From assembly GCA_023230285.1 (NCBI GenBank), contig JALNXP010000100.1:1-8475 (forward strand): a stretch of 8,475 bases of DNA. The letters run 5' to 3'. Below are positions 1 through 7,109 of the stretch, one piece after another. Made by a program: the position numbers and the translations under genes. Under the pieces are notes generated by a model. That model was not told the origin of the DNA, made no database searches, and saw nothing but the letters and a program-made list of their open reading frames with translations. Every line of letters starts with the position of its first letter. Positions within the stretch are counted from its first letter, which is position 1. The DNA is from Bacteroidales bacterium. Its GTDB lineage: Bacteria; Bacteroidota; Bacteroidia; Bacteroidales; BM520.

Positions 1-1
1 G

Positions 2-904
2 TCAGAGGTTATGGCTTATCTGAAAGATAAGGCTTGCGATTTTATCAGATTTAAAACAGAGCTCTTGCTGAAAGATGCTGCCGATGACCCTATAAAACGC
101 GCAGAGGTTATTAAAGATGTTGTCGGCTCTATCGCTTTAATTGCTGACCCGATTTATCGCTCCGTGTTTTTGAAAGAATGTGCTTCTTTGCTTGATATTA
201 AGGAACAAACTTTGATTTTTGAAACGAATAAAATCATATCAAAAAAGAATTATCAGAAGAAAGATAATGTTCCATTAATTGCGGAGCAGAAGCCGGAAGA
301 AAAAACAGATGTAAATAAGGTCGTTAGAGAAAAATATCAGCCTGATAACCACAGCTTTTTGGAGCGTAGCGTGATTGAAAAACTGCTGCTGTATGGACAA
401 ATAGAATGTGATTATGATACTTCAATTGAAGATGAACAACCACAAGAAAGTGAACCTGAATTGGTATCAACGGCAGAGTATATATTGTCGGAGACGGTAT
501 ATGATGGAATAGAATTTGAAAATTTTGCTTATAAGAAAATTATAGATATTTATCTTAAAGCTAAGGAAGCCGGATCTATTCCTGATATAAAATATTTTAT
601 TAATAATGAAGATGCCGATTTATCCAAGACTGTTGCAGAAATTATTGCAACACCATATACTCTGAGCGATAATTGGTCGGAGTATAAAGTTTATGTCAAA
701 AAAGAATCCGATGATGTGGCTAACACGGTGATTAGAAGCTTATTAGCGTTAAAGGTCAGTTATCTGAAAAGAATCAGGGATAAGATACAGGAAAAAATGA
801 AGACTGCATCTGATGAGCAGGCTATAGAGTTAATAAAAAAAGATATAGGACTCAAAGAGCATGAGATGTATATCAATAAGATTTTAAATCGAATAATAAC
901 ATAA
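2..904 (+). CDS. dnaG: DNA primase DnaG, 3' part (5' end beyond the window)
   Basis: DnaG makes the RNA primers for lagging-strand replication and docks on the replicative helicase DnaB. The frame is open to the left edge (Ser-Glu-Val precede the ATG at 11), so that ATG is internal and the zinc-binding domain and most of the TOPRIM core are missing. Counting from that Met, residues 1-75 (DFIRFKTELLL, DDPIKRAEVIKDVVGSIALI, YRSVFLKECASLLDI) match the end of the polymerase core as I know it from Bacteroidota primases. Residues 75-112 are a charged linker. Residues 115-297 look like the helical DnaB-binding region, opening with FLERSVIEKLLLYG and containing a second acidic stretch (EDEQPQESEPE). 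The gene ends at TAA 902-904, directly against a strong terminator, so it is probably the last gene of its transcript. Identification is by recalled family similarity. Confidence 0.9.
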   Translation, partial: SEVMAYLKDKACDFIRFKTELLLKDAADDPIKRAEVIKDVVGSIALIADPIYRSVFLKECASLLDIKEQTLIFETNKIISKKNYQKKDNVPLIAEQKPEEKTDVNKVVREKYQPDNHSFLERSVIEKLLLYGQIECDYDTSIEDEQPQESEPELVSTAEYILSETVYDGIEFENFAYKKIIDIYLKAKEAGSIPDIKYFINNEDADLSKTVAEIIATPYTLSDNWSEYKVYVKKESDDVANTVIRSLLALKVSYLKRIRDKIQEKMKTASDEQAIELIKKDIGLKEHEMYINKILNRIIT

Positions 905-933
905 AAAAAGGTGTCTTAAAGACACCTTTTTTT
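903..933. terminator. Bidirectional intrinsic terminator between dnaG and the threonine dehydrogenase gene
   Basis: The stem GGTGTCT (910-916) pairs with AGACACC (920-926) around a TAA loop. It is flanked by seven A (903-909) on the left and seven T (927-933) on the right. Read on either strand this gives a GC-containing hairpin followed by a U tract, so it can stop transcription of dnaG on + and of the convergent dehydrogenase gene on -. It overlaps the last bases of the dnaG stop codon and lies 7 bases from the other gene's stop. Confidence 0.92.
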
Positions 934-940
934 ATGTTAT

Positions 941-1894
941 TTATTTGTTCATTCTTTTTCTGATGGTATTGATCATATCATCGGTCATGCTGTCTAAGTC
1001 CCAGCTTGGTTTCCATCCCCATTCTTCGCGGGCGCAGGAGTCGTCCATTCTATCGGGCCAAGAGTCGGCGATAGCTTGTTTGATAGGTTCAACATCATAG
1101 ACCATCTCAAATTCCGGTATACGTTTTTGAATAGCGTTTTTTATTATTTCCGGGTCAAAGCTCATAGATGATATGTTGAAGCCGTTGTGATGTTTTAGTT
1201 TAGCGGGGTCAGCTTCCATAATTTCGATAGCTGCTTTGATGGCGTCCGGCATATACATCATGTCTAAGAAAGTACCTGCTTTCAAAGGGCATACGAACTT
1301 TCCTGTTTCTACAGCTTTGTAGTATATTTCTACAGCGTAGTCGGTGGTGCCGCCGCCTGGGAGGGTGACGTTAGAGATGATGCCCGGAAAACGTACGCCG
1401 CGGGAATCAACGCCGAATTTTTTATTATAATAATCGCCTAATAATTCTGCTGATACTTTTGTAACGCCGTACATGGTGTTCGGACGCTGGATAGTATCTT
1501 GAGGCGTGTTTTTATGTGGTGTAGTTAAGCCAAAAGAGCCTATTGAACTTGGAAAAAATACAGCACACTTTTGCTCACGAGCAGTTTCGAGAACACCATA
1601 ATGTCCCATCAAACCTATCTCCCATGCTAATTGTGGCTTTGCTTCAGCAACTGCTGATAATAAAGCTGCTAAGTTGTAAATAGTGTCGATTTTATACTTC
1701 TTTACTAATTCTGTAAGTGTAGCTCTGTCCCTGACATCTAAAGCTTCAGTAGGACCTTCTGCTAATATACCTTTTATTTTTTCGGGTGCAATGTCAGTGC
1801 CGATTACGTTGTTTACTCCATATCTTCTTCTAAGTTCAAGCACTAATTCAGAACCTATCTGTCCTGCACAACCAATAACTAAGACGTTTTTCAT
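941..1894 (-). CDS. L-threonine 3-dehydrogenase, short-chain (SDR/epimerase-like) type
   Basis: The likely reaction is NAD-dependent oxidation of L-threonine to 2-amino-3-ketobutyrate, which Kbl then cleaves to glycine and acetyl-CoA; the enzyme should be cytosolic. The 317-residue protein has an N-terminal Rossmann motif (G8-x-x-G11-x-x-G14) and Asp34 at the end of the second strand, which favours NAD over NADP. The SDR active-site set is Ser116/Ser117 plus Tyr142-x-x-x-Lys146 (MYGVTKVSAE). The segments PSSIGSFG, RGVRFPGIIS and FLDMMYMPDAIKA are typical of the SDR-type threonine dehydrogenases known from Bacteroidota, and length is normal. The start is the ATG at 1894, five residues before the glycine motif strand. 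No kbl gene is present in the window. Many relatives are labelled simply NAD-dependent epimerase/dehydratase, so the substrate is less certain than the family. It is transcribed away from tsaB and ends at the shared terminator. Confidence 0.85.
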   Translation of the reverse strand: MKNVLVIGCAGQIGSELVLELRRRYGVNNVIGTDIAPEKIKGILAEGPTEALDVRDRATLTELVKKYKIDTIYNLAALLSAVAEAKPQLAWEIGLMGHYGVLETAREQKCAVFFPSSIGSFGLTTPHKNTPQDTIQRPNTMYGVTKVSAELLGDYYNKKFGVDSRGVRFPGIISNVTLPGGGTTDYAVEIYYKAVETGKFVCPLKAGTFLDMMYMPDAIKAAIEIMEADPAKLKHHNGFNISSMSFDPEIIKNAIQKRIPEFEMVYDVEPIKQAIADSWPDRMDDSCAREEWGWKPSWDLDSMTDDMINTIRKRMNK

Positions 1895-1922
1895 CTTTTT
1901 AATCGAATTTTAAATTAACTCG

Positions 1923-1930
1923 CAAATATA
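1923..1930 (-). promoter_or_regulatory. Bacteroidota -7 promoter box for the threonine dehydrogenase gene
   Basis: Read on the minus strand, 1930-1923 is TATATTTG, an exact match to the Bacteroidota -7 consensus TAnnTTTG. It lies 28 bases upstream of the ATG at 1894, so transcription would start around 1915-1918 with a leader of roughly 20 bases. No convincing -33 TTTG element is visible upstream; that stretch is an A tract. Assignment rests on the box match and position. Confidence 0.55.
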
Positions 1931-1962
1931 CGCTGTTTTTTTTAATTATGAGCAGTTTTTAT

Positions 1963-1970
1963 TACTTTTG
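1963..1970 (+). promoter_or_regulatory. Bacteroidota -7 promoter box for tsaB
   Basis: TACTTTTG matches TAnnTTTG exactly and ends 12 bases before the tsaB ATG at 1983. A start site about 5-8 bases downstream would fall in the A run at 1972-1979, giving a leader of only a few bases. No clear -33 TTTG is visible. It sits back to back with the opposite-strand box at 1923-1930, about 32 bases apart, so the two promoters share this spacer. Confidence 0.55.
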
Positions 1971-1982
1971 CAAAAAAAACAA

Positions 1983-2690
1983 ATGCCACATTTTTTAAAT
2001 ATAGAGTCTGCAACTGCTGTTTGCTCTGTAGTACTTTCCGATGACACTAAAGTGTTGTCAATGAGAGAAAAGAATACCGGAAATAATCATTCTGAATTAC
2101 TTACGGAATATATTGCTGAAGTTTTAGCTGAAGCTAAAGTTTCACCGTCTTGCCTCGATGCTGTTGTCGTAAGTAAAGGTCCCGGCTCTTATACCGGCTT
2201 GCGAATTGGCGTTTCTGCCGCTAAAGGCTTGTGCTTCTCTGTAGATGTCCCGCTTATCGCCGTTGATACTCTGACTTCTTTGGCTTATCGCGCAAAAGAT
2301 AAATATCCGCAGGAGAATTATATCTTCTGCCCTATGATTGACGCAAGACGTATGGAAGTGTTTACCGCTATGTTTGATTCGAATTTGCACCGACTGTCAG
2401 ATGTAGAAGCTAAAGTAATTGATGAGCATTCTTATGAAAATCTCCTTGCTGACAATCTCCTTGCTGACAATCGTATTTTGTTTTATGGTGACGGTGCTGA
2501 AAAATGTAAAAGTGTTATCAATAGCAATAATGCGATTTTTGATGCCGACATACTGCCGTCTGCTACGAGTTTGATACGTCCGGCAATCCAAAAGTTTCTA
2601 TCTGCCGACTTTGAAGATGTGGCTTATTTTGAACCTTTTTATCTTAAAGATTTTGTCGCTGCTAAAGCTCATGTGAAAGGACTTAGATAA
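1983..2690 (+). CDS. tsaB: tRNA threonylcarbamoyladenosine biosynthesis protein TsaB (YeaZ)
   Basis: TsaB is the scaffold partner of TsaD and TsaE, which transfer threonylcarbamoyl to A37 of ANN-decoding tRNAs. From the ATG at 1983 the protein has 235 residues, normal for the family. It begins MPHFLNIESATAVCSV, the expected first strand of the actin/Hsp70-like fold. Conserved segments follow: NHSELL (35-40), GPGSYTGLRIG (66-76) and DARRMEVF (120-127), and the C-terminus EPFYLKDFVAAK is typical of Bacteroidota TsaB. An upstream in-frame TTG (1968) was not chosen, because it lies inside the -7 box and adds residues the family lacks. Residues 153-162 are a perfect duplication (NLLAD twice) from a 15-bp DNA repeat. 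The stop ends one base before the stop codon of the convergent HhH-barrel gene, with no terminator visible between them. Confidence 0.92.
   Translation: MPHFLNIESATAVCSVVLSDDTKVLSMREKNTGNNHSELLTEYIAEVLAEAKVSPSCLDAVVVSKGPGSYTGLRIGVSAAKGLCFSVDVPLIAVDTLTSLAYRAKDKYPQENYIFCPMIDARRMEVFTAMFDSNLHRLSDVEAKVIDEHSYENLLADNLLADNRILFYGDGAEKCKSVINSNNAIFDADILPSATSLIRPAIQKFLSADFEDVAYFEPFYLKDFVAAKAHVKGLR
2439..2468 (+). repeat. Perfect 15-bp tandem duplication inside tsaB
   Basis: AATCTCCTTGCTGAC occurs twice in a row (2439-2453, 2454-2468), followed by a partial third start AATC. It is in frame and codon-aligned, encoding Asn-Leu-Leu-Ala-Asp twice (residues 153-162). It lies in the variable region between the DARRMEV segment and the C-terminal domain, so it probably lengthens a loop or helix without breaking the protein. 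The identical copies suggest a recent slippage duplication. Confidence 0.95.
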
Positions 2691-2691
2691 C

Positions 2692-4653
2692 TTATATCTT
2701 CATCTTCAACTGTACTGTAATTGCTAATTGCTCGTTTATTCTGTCATAGTTACGAGTACCGTATATTTTTATCCATGCAGATAAATCCCTGCTGATTTTA
2801 TAACGCAATAAGCCAAAAGCCGAATAACCGATGCCATAATATCGCGGTGCAGAAAAATTATATAAAACATCGTTTTCATAACTGTTGATGCCTGCTGAAT
2901 AACTGTCTGTTTTAAAGGTAGTTAGCCGACAATGTAAAGCAATGTCTTCAGTAAAATTTATGCCTACGTCTTGATATATTAATATCCCATTTTCTTTATT
3001 TGTGAAAACAGTTTCTATCCGTGATTTTATCGACAGCAAGTTATTCGGAAGTATCTCTAATTGAAACCTGATGGTGTGTTTGCTGATATAAGAACTCGCC
3101 GAAATTACTTCTCGGTCGATTTTTACCGTGCTTTTGCTGTTTTTATAATTTGCAGAGATGTTTATAGTTCGCGATACATTGCATACCAATTTTATGGAAT
3201 TTGATTGAGCCGCTCTTAACGATATCTTTGATGTCGTTATCCAATCGGGTTTGCAAATGTCTGTTTGTGTGTATAGCGTTGCATATTTGCTTAAATATGC
3301 GGTGGTTTTTATTGCTATTCCTCTTTCTCCTGTGTTGCTTTTAAAAATGGAATTTGCATTTAACTGATTGAAAGCGTTGCTTTTGTATCTTATGGTGCAA
3401 TCTATGTCTAAGCGTGTGTTCGCATGAATGTATAAGCCGACAACTGTCGCAACGCCTGTGGTGTTTGAAATTACCCCCTCGCCGTATAATACCGCTGATT
3501 TGAAGGTGCTTACAAAGTCTAAGCTGATGTTATAGTCGCTCGCAGTCTTCCTTTTGTAATAGTTTTCCAAAAAGTCTTTTGGCAGATATGAAAACTCATA
3601 TTGTTGATAGTTGAAACTTGAAAACAACTTCAATTTCTGAAACGAATATCCAATGCCGCCGCCGGTATTCAGCGACCATAAAGCGTTCCGCTTTGATAAC
3701 TCGTTTTTTGTTCTGTGATAACCTGTGTTAGATATTGATGTGTATACTATGTTTGAATTTTCGTCAACATCTAAGGTGGCATCTTTGTTTCTGTATGAGA
3801 AATATGTTACAAAGCGAAAGCCGTGAATCTTGGCTTTGAGAGCTACACCTCTTAAATAATATGCTTCATCTGTGGAACTTTTGGCTTTAATATATTGCGG
3901 ATATTTAATTTGCGAGTTGATTTCGATACATGAAGCAAAGGATTGTCCTGTCCAACATGCTAAGCCTTGTCCAAATTGTATGTAATAATCGCCTAAGACA
4001 GCGGATGTCCATTTGCCGTTGTAGCTTAAGTAACCGCTAATGTTTTCCGGACGTTTTATGTTGCTATCGTAAAACTTTTCTCCCGCATCTTTTTCGTAAG
4101 TTAAGCCTATATTTATTCTGTTTTTTATCGAATATTTATATTTTAAAAGTATGCTGTGCCGGTCACCTGCGTAGCGTTGCGAAATGTTGTCGGTATTGTA
4201 ATATTCATCTTTGTCTGTTGCCGCTTTTGCTCGTATTAATAATTCGTGGTCAGAACTGCTTTTTATGTCGCGGAACCGAAGTCTTTGAAATACGTCTTTG
4301 GGCTTGTAGCTTATATATTGTTTTATTTTGTCGACAAATTCTTTATCAAAACCGTCAATCAAACATATTTCCGAACCGGAATATATGTTGCCCCACTTAA
4401 TTCGATATTCTATCAAATTGTTTTTCTGAATAGGAGATAAGAAGGGTAGCTGCATTATGTTGTCATCACTTATGTTGTTGATTTCTACAATGTTCAAGTC
4501 GCTAAATTCGATGTCTTCCAAGTTTATTTCTGCATTTTCTGCATTTTCTATGATGTTTTCTATCAGTGATTCCGCTATGTCCGATTGGCATGTGCAGTAA
4601 GATGGTAGTAGCAAAAATATTAGTAATAATTTTATGTATGTCGTTTTTGTCAT
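2692..4653 (-). CDS. Exported helix-hairpin-helix (ComEA-like) protein with predicted outer-membrane beta-barrel
   Basis: A 653-residue exported protein. Residues 1-22 form a signal peptide (Lys8, then LLLIFLLLP, ending SYCTC). An acidic spacer (24-51, rich in Glu/Asn, with ENAENAE) follows. Residues 53-114 align by eye with the tandem helix-hairpin-helix of ComEA: NIVEINNISDDNIMQLPFLS, LIEYRIKWG, IYSGSEICLIDGF, VDKIKQYI. The hairpin tips read FLS and GFD instead of Gly-x-Gly, so backbone DNA contacts may be weakened. From about 135 to 653 the chain alternates polar and aromatic/hydrophobic residues with many Tyr and short turns, as in an outer-membrane barrel, and the final strand (LAITVQLKMKI) runs to the C-terminus. 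Proteins of this HhH-plus-barrel layout occur in Bacteroidota and are usually annotated only by the HhH domain. It is the last gene of the likely comM operon, 31 bases after the preceding stop. A role in DNA uptake is inference; a structural use of HhH, as in GspK-like proteins, is possible. Confidence 0.75.
   Translation of the reverse strand: MTKTTYIKLLLIFLLLPSYCTCQSDIAESLIENIIENAENAEINLEDIEFSDLNIVEINNISDDNIMQLPFLSPIQKNNLIEYRIKWGNIYSGSEICLIDGFDKEFVDKIKQYISYKPKDVFQRLRFRDIKSSSDHELLIRAKAATDKDEYYNTDNISQRYAGDRHSILLKYKYSIKNRINIGLTYEKDAGEKFYDSNIKRPENISGYLSYNGKWTSAVLGDYYIQFGQGLACWTGQSFASCIEINSQIKYPQYIKAKSSTDEAYYLRGVALKAKIHGFRFVTYFSYRNKDATLDVDENSNIVYTSISNTGYHRTKNELSKRNALWSLNTGGGIGYSFQKLKLFSSFNYQQYEFSYLPKDFLENYYKRKTASDYNISLDFVSTFKSAVLYGEGVISNTTGVATVVGLYIHANTRLDIDCTIRYKSNAFNQLNANSIFKSNTGERGIAIKTTAYLSKYATLYTQTDICKPDWITTSKISLRAAQSNSIKLVCNVSRTINISANYKNSKSTVKIDREVISASSYISKHTIRFQLEILPNNLLSIKSRIETVFTNKENGILIYQDVGINFTEDIALHCRLTTFKTDSYSAGINSYENDVLYNFSAPRYYGIGYSAFGLLRYKISRDLSAWIKIYGTRNYDRINEQLAITVQLKMKI
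4529..4546 (-). repeat. 9-bp tandem repeat coding for Glu-Asn-Ala pairs in the acidic spacer
   Basis: TCTGCATTT is present twice in tandem on the + strand (4529-4537, 4538-4546). On the coding strand it gives the ENAENA segment of the acidic spacer between the signal peptide and the HhH domain. It is short and in frame, and looks like slippage in a linker tolerant of length change. Confidence 0.8.
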
Positions 4654-4684
4654 ATAATATATTGATTGTTAATGTGTTGTGTGT

Positions 4685-5539
4685 TTATAGCTGTATGCCT
4701 ATTGATGGAGTTACGCCTATGTTAATGTTTAAAGCAGCATTTAAAGTGATATTGATTTTTTTTGTCATATAGGTTAGTCCGCAGCAACATTCGCCGCTTG
4801 CCGAATTGTATGCAACCATCATATAACATTTTTTTGTTATTTGAGATATAAAGTTTGCTATAAATTCGAGTTTGGAGAATTGTTGTTTGCGGAAACCTAT
4901 ATTAATACTTCCTTTTTCAAAAAATTTGTAGCTTAAAGCTGTTTCTAATATTAAGTCAGACCATGAAATGTCTGTTTTTTTGTGAAATAAAGCAGGATAC
5001 TTGGCATACATTCCTATAGTAATTTTTTTATAAGAGTATTGCATTCCTAATTCGCATCCTGCAGAGAAAAGATTATTACTGCTTTTGATTATGTTGTAAT
5101 TTGATATTAATCCTGCTGATACAGCAAAATTATTAAATATAAATAAGGAGTAATCTATTGATAATTTTATGTTTGTGTTGTAAGACGGACCTTTGCATAT
5201 AATGTTTATTGGGAGGCAGCCTGTTTTATTTTTCCACGCATAATGTGCGCCGGCGTTCCATAGTTCGTTCAGACAGTAATCTTGTGAAAATGAGAAGTAT
5301 GCGAATGATTTGTCTATACTTGCAAGTCCTGTTTTGCTGCTTGATATTGCTGTGCTTCCTTGTTGTGAGCATAGAGTGTATTTGTTGCACATCACGTTAT
5401 TGATGTTTTGTTGTGCAAATACATGAATTTGAATTGTCAAGAGTAAAGCAATTACAAAGGTGTTGCGATTTAATATATTTGTTGTCAATATATTAGCATG
5501 ATTTGCGAAGTCTTTATATTTTTCATTGTCGGCTATCAT
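4685..5539 (-). CDS. Cysteine-rich exported protein, probable small outer-membrane beta-barrel
   Basis: I do not recognise this 284-residue protein with certainty. A hydrophobic signal-peptide core (FVIALLLTIQIHVFA, 28-42) ends in a plausible signal peptidase I site before QQ. The rest is a succession of short alternating strands (for example NIKLSIDYSLFIF, FAVSAGLISNYNI, SINIGFRKQQF, INITLNAALNINIG) and ends in a short hydrophobic strand, as in outer-membrane barrels. The early part (QQGSTAISSSKTGLASIDKSFAYFSFSQDY) faintly resembles the N-terminus of PorV/PorQ-type Bacteroidota barrels, but the usual Asn-Pro-Ala-Gly motif is absent. It has ten cysteines, all after the signal peptide, including a Cys-Cys-Cys run (251-253). 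The ATG start leaves an unusually long 27-residue region before the hydrophobic core; an in-frame TTG at 5488 would shorten it. It lies 26 bases after comM and 31 before the HhH-barrel gene, so co-transcription is likely. It is AT-rich and probably fast-evolving. Confidence 0.6.
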   Translation of the reverse strand: MIADNEKYKDFANHANILTTNILNRNTFVIALLLTIQIHVFAQQNINNVMCNKYTLCSQQGSTAISSSKTGLASIDKSFAYFSFSQDYCLNELWNAGAHYAWKNKTGCLPINIICKGPSYNTNIKLSIDYSLFIFNNFAVSAGLISNYNIIKSSNNLFSAGCELGMQYSYKKITIGMYAKYPALFHKKTDISWSDLILETALSYKFFEKGSINIGFRKQQFSKLEFIANFISQITKKCYMMVAYNSASGECCCGLTYMTKKINITLNAALNINIGVTPSIGIQL

Positions 5540-5565
5540 AAGGTGCTGTTTGTTTCGTATAAAGA

Positions 5566-7104
5566 TTAATTACCCCAAGTATCTCTGTCCAAGCTTCTGT
5601 AGTTGATGGCTTCGGACAGGTGAAAGGATTGTATTTTATCTGAGTTGTCTAAGTCTGCAATGGTGCGAGCAACTTTGATAATTCTGTAATAGGCTCTTGC
5701 AGAGAGATTTAGCTTTTCCATAGAATGGCGGAGAAGATTAAGAGATTCGTTGTCTAAGGCGCAATATGTTTCTATTAACTTTGGTGTTAAGCCGGAGTTC
5801 GAGTGTATGCCTTTTGTAGTTTTAAATCTTTGGTTTTGTATTTCTCTTGCTTTCATTACTCTGTTGCGTATGCTGCTGCTTTTTTCTCCGTTGTCCATAG
5901 TGCTAAGTTCCTTGAAAGGTACCGGTATTACTTCTATTTGTATGTCTATTCTGTCTAATAGCGGACCGGATATTTTGTTTAGGTATTTGTGTACTGTACC
6001 CGGCTGGCAGGTGCAGTTGACTTCCGGGTGGTTATAATATCCGCAAGGGCAGGGGTTCATGGCGGCAACTAACATAAAATTAGCCGGAAAGCAAATCGAT
6101 TGTTTAGCGCGTGTTATTGTAACTACGTTATCTTCAAGAGGTTGTCGCATTACTTCGAGTGCAGAGCGGCGAAATTCCGGCAGTTCATCTAAAAATAATA
6201 CGCCGTTGTGCGAAAGCGAAATTTCGCCCGGCTGCGGAAATGAGCCGCCGCCGACAAGCCCTGCATCGCTGATAGTATGATGCGGCGAACGAAACGGACG
6301 CAAAGTTACTAACGACTGCTTCGAAGAAAGCTGTCCGGCTACTGAGTGTATCTTCGTGGTCTCAAGAGCTTCTTCAAGAGTCAACGGCGGCAATATCGAT
6401 GGTAAACGTTTGGCTAACATGGTCTTACCACTCCCGGGAGAGCCTATCATCAAAATATTGTGTCCGCCGGCAGCAGCTACTTCCAAAGCCCGTTTTATGC
6501 TGTATTGCCCCTTCACTTCGCTGAAATCGTAACGATAATCGTGCGCTTGCTGCTCAAATTTTTCTACTATGTTGATAGTGGTAGCTTTGATGCTCTCTAT
6601 GCCGTCAAAAAAATTTATTACTTCTATTATGTTTTTTACCCCATAAACATCTACTCCTGTTACAACAGCTGCTTCTTCGGCATTGGCTTTCGGTAAAATA
6701 ACACCTTTAAAACCTTTTCTCTTGGCTTCAATCACTATCGGCAAAGCACCTCTTATCGGACAAATGTTGCCATCAAGCGACAACTCGCCCATTATCACAT
6801 ATTTATCTATTTTGTCTTGTCTGATTTGCTCGGAAGCTGCCAAAATGCCGATGGCTATGGTGAGGTCGTAGGCTGAACCGACTTTCTTGATGTCGGCAGG
6901 TGCCATGTTTATCACTATCTTTTTTCCGGGCAATTTGTATCCGACTTCCCTCAACGCAGTTTCTATCCGCTGCTGACTCTCCCTTATCGCACTGTCAGGT
7001 AAGCCCACAAGAAAAAATTGAACGCCAACTTCAATGCTGACTTCTACCGTTATTATTATCGCATTGATGCCGATTACTGCACTGCCAAATACTTTTACCA
7101 ACAT
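5566..7104 (-). CDS. comM: ComM/YifB family AAA+ ATPase (branch-migration helicase)
   Basis: ComM is a cytoplasmic hexameric AAA+ motor; in Vibrio and Acinetobacter it extends the joint between incoming single-stranded DNA and the chromosome during natural transformation. From the ATG at 7104 the protein has 512 residues, usual for the family, and begins MLVKVFGSAVIGINA. The Lon-like N-terminal domain spans about 1-170 (FFLVGLPDSAIRES, INMAPADIKKVGSAYDL). The Mg-chelatase-type ATPase follows: Walker A GSPGSGKT (221-228), RSPHHTISDAGLVGGG (272-287), Walker B VLFLDE (302-307), LEVMRQPLED (316-325), MNPCPCG (349-355) and the arginine region LLDRIDI (382-388). Cys352, Cys354, Cys364 and Cys366 form a zinc-site-like set. 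The C-terminal LSARAYYRIIKVARTIADL (467-485) is the sensor-2 region. Two upstream in-frame ATGs (7128, 7119) add residues the family lacks. YifB is widespread in bacteria not known to be competent, so the gene alone does not prove transformability. Confidence 0.93.
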   Translation of the reverse strand: MLVKVFGSAVIGINAIIITVEVSIEVGVQFFLVGLPDSAIRESQQRIETALREVGYKLPGKKIVINMAPADIKKVGSAYDLTIAIGILAASEQIRQDKIDKYVIMGELSLDGNICPIRGALPIVIEAKRKGFKGVILPKANAEEAAVVTGVDVYGVKNIIEVINFFDGIESIKATTINIVEKFEQQAHDYRYDFSEVKGQYSIKRALEVAAAGGHNILMIGSPGSGKTMLAKRLPSILPPLTLEEALETTKIHSVAGQLSSKQSLVTLRPFRSPHHTISDAGLVGGGSFPQPGEISLSHNGVLFLDELPEFRRSALEVMRQPLEDNVVTITRAKQSICFPANFMLVAAMNPCPCGYYNHPEVNCTCQPGTVHKYLNKISGPLLDRIDIQIEVIPVPFKELSTMDNGEKSSSIRNRVMKAREIQNQRFKTTKGIHSNSGLTPKLIETYCALDNESLNLLRHSMEKLNLSARAYYRIIKVARTIADLDNSDKIQSFHLSEAINYRSLDRDTWGN

Positions 7105-7109
7105 AATTC

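Noticed and set aside
1683..1913. Plus-strand open frame of 76 codons opposite the threonine dehydrogenase N-terminus
   Set aside because: It is antisense to the conserved Rossmann motif region and would overlap the dehydrogenase leader.
1968..1982. TTG start for tsaB at 1968
   Set aside because: It overlaps the -7 box, and the ATG at 1983 begins exactly at the conserved first strand.
4218..4440. Two overlapping plus-strand frames opposite the HhH domain
   Set aside because: The minus frame encodes a signal peptide and HhH pair here; these are shadows.
4588..4602. Possible lipoprotein box at Cys20/Cys22 of the HhH-barrel protein
   Set aside because: Residues before each Cys (P-S-Y and Y-C-T) do not fit the lipobox, and an outer-membrane barrel does not need a lipid anchor.
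5750..6280. Plus-strand open frames of 95 and 73 codons inside comM
   Set aside because: They lie antisense to strongly conserved comM motifs, with no family resemblance or start signals.
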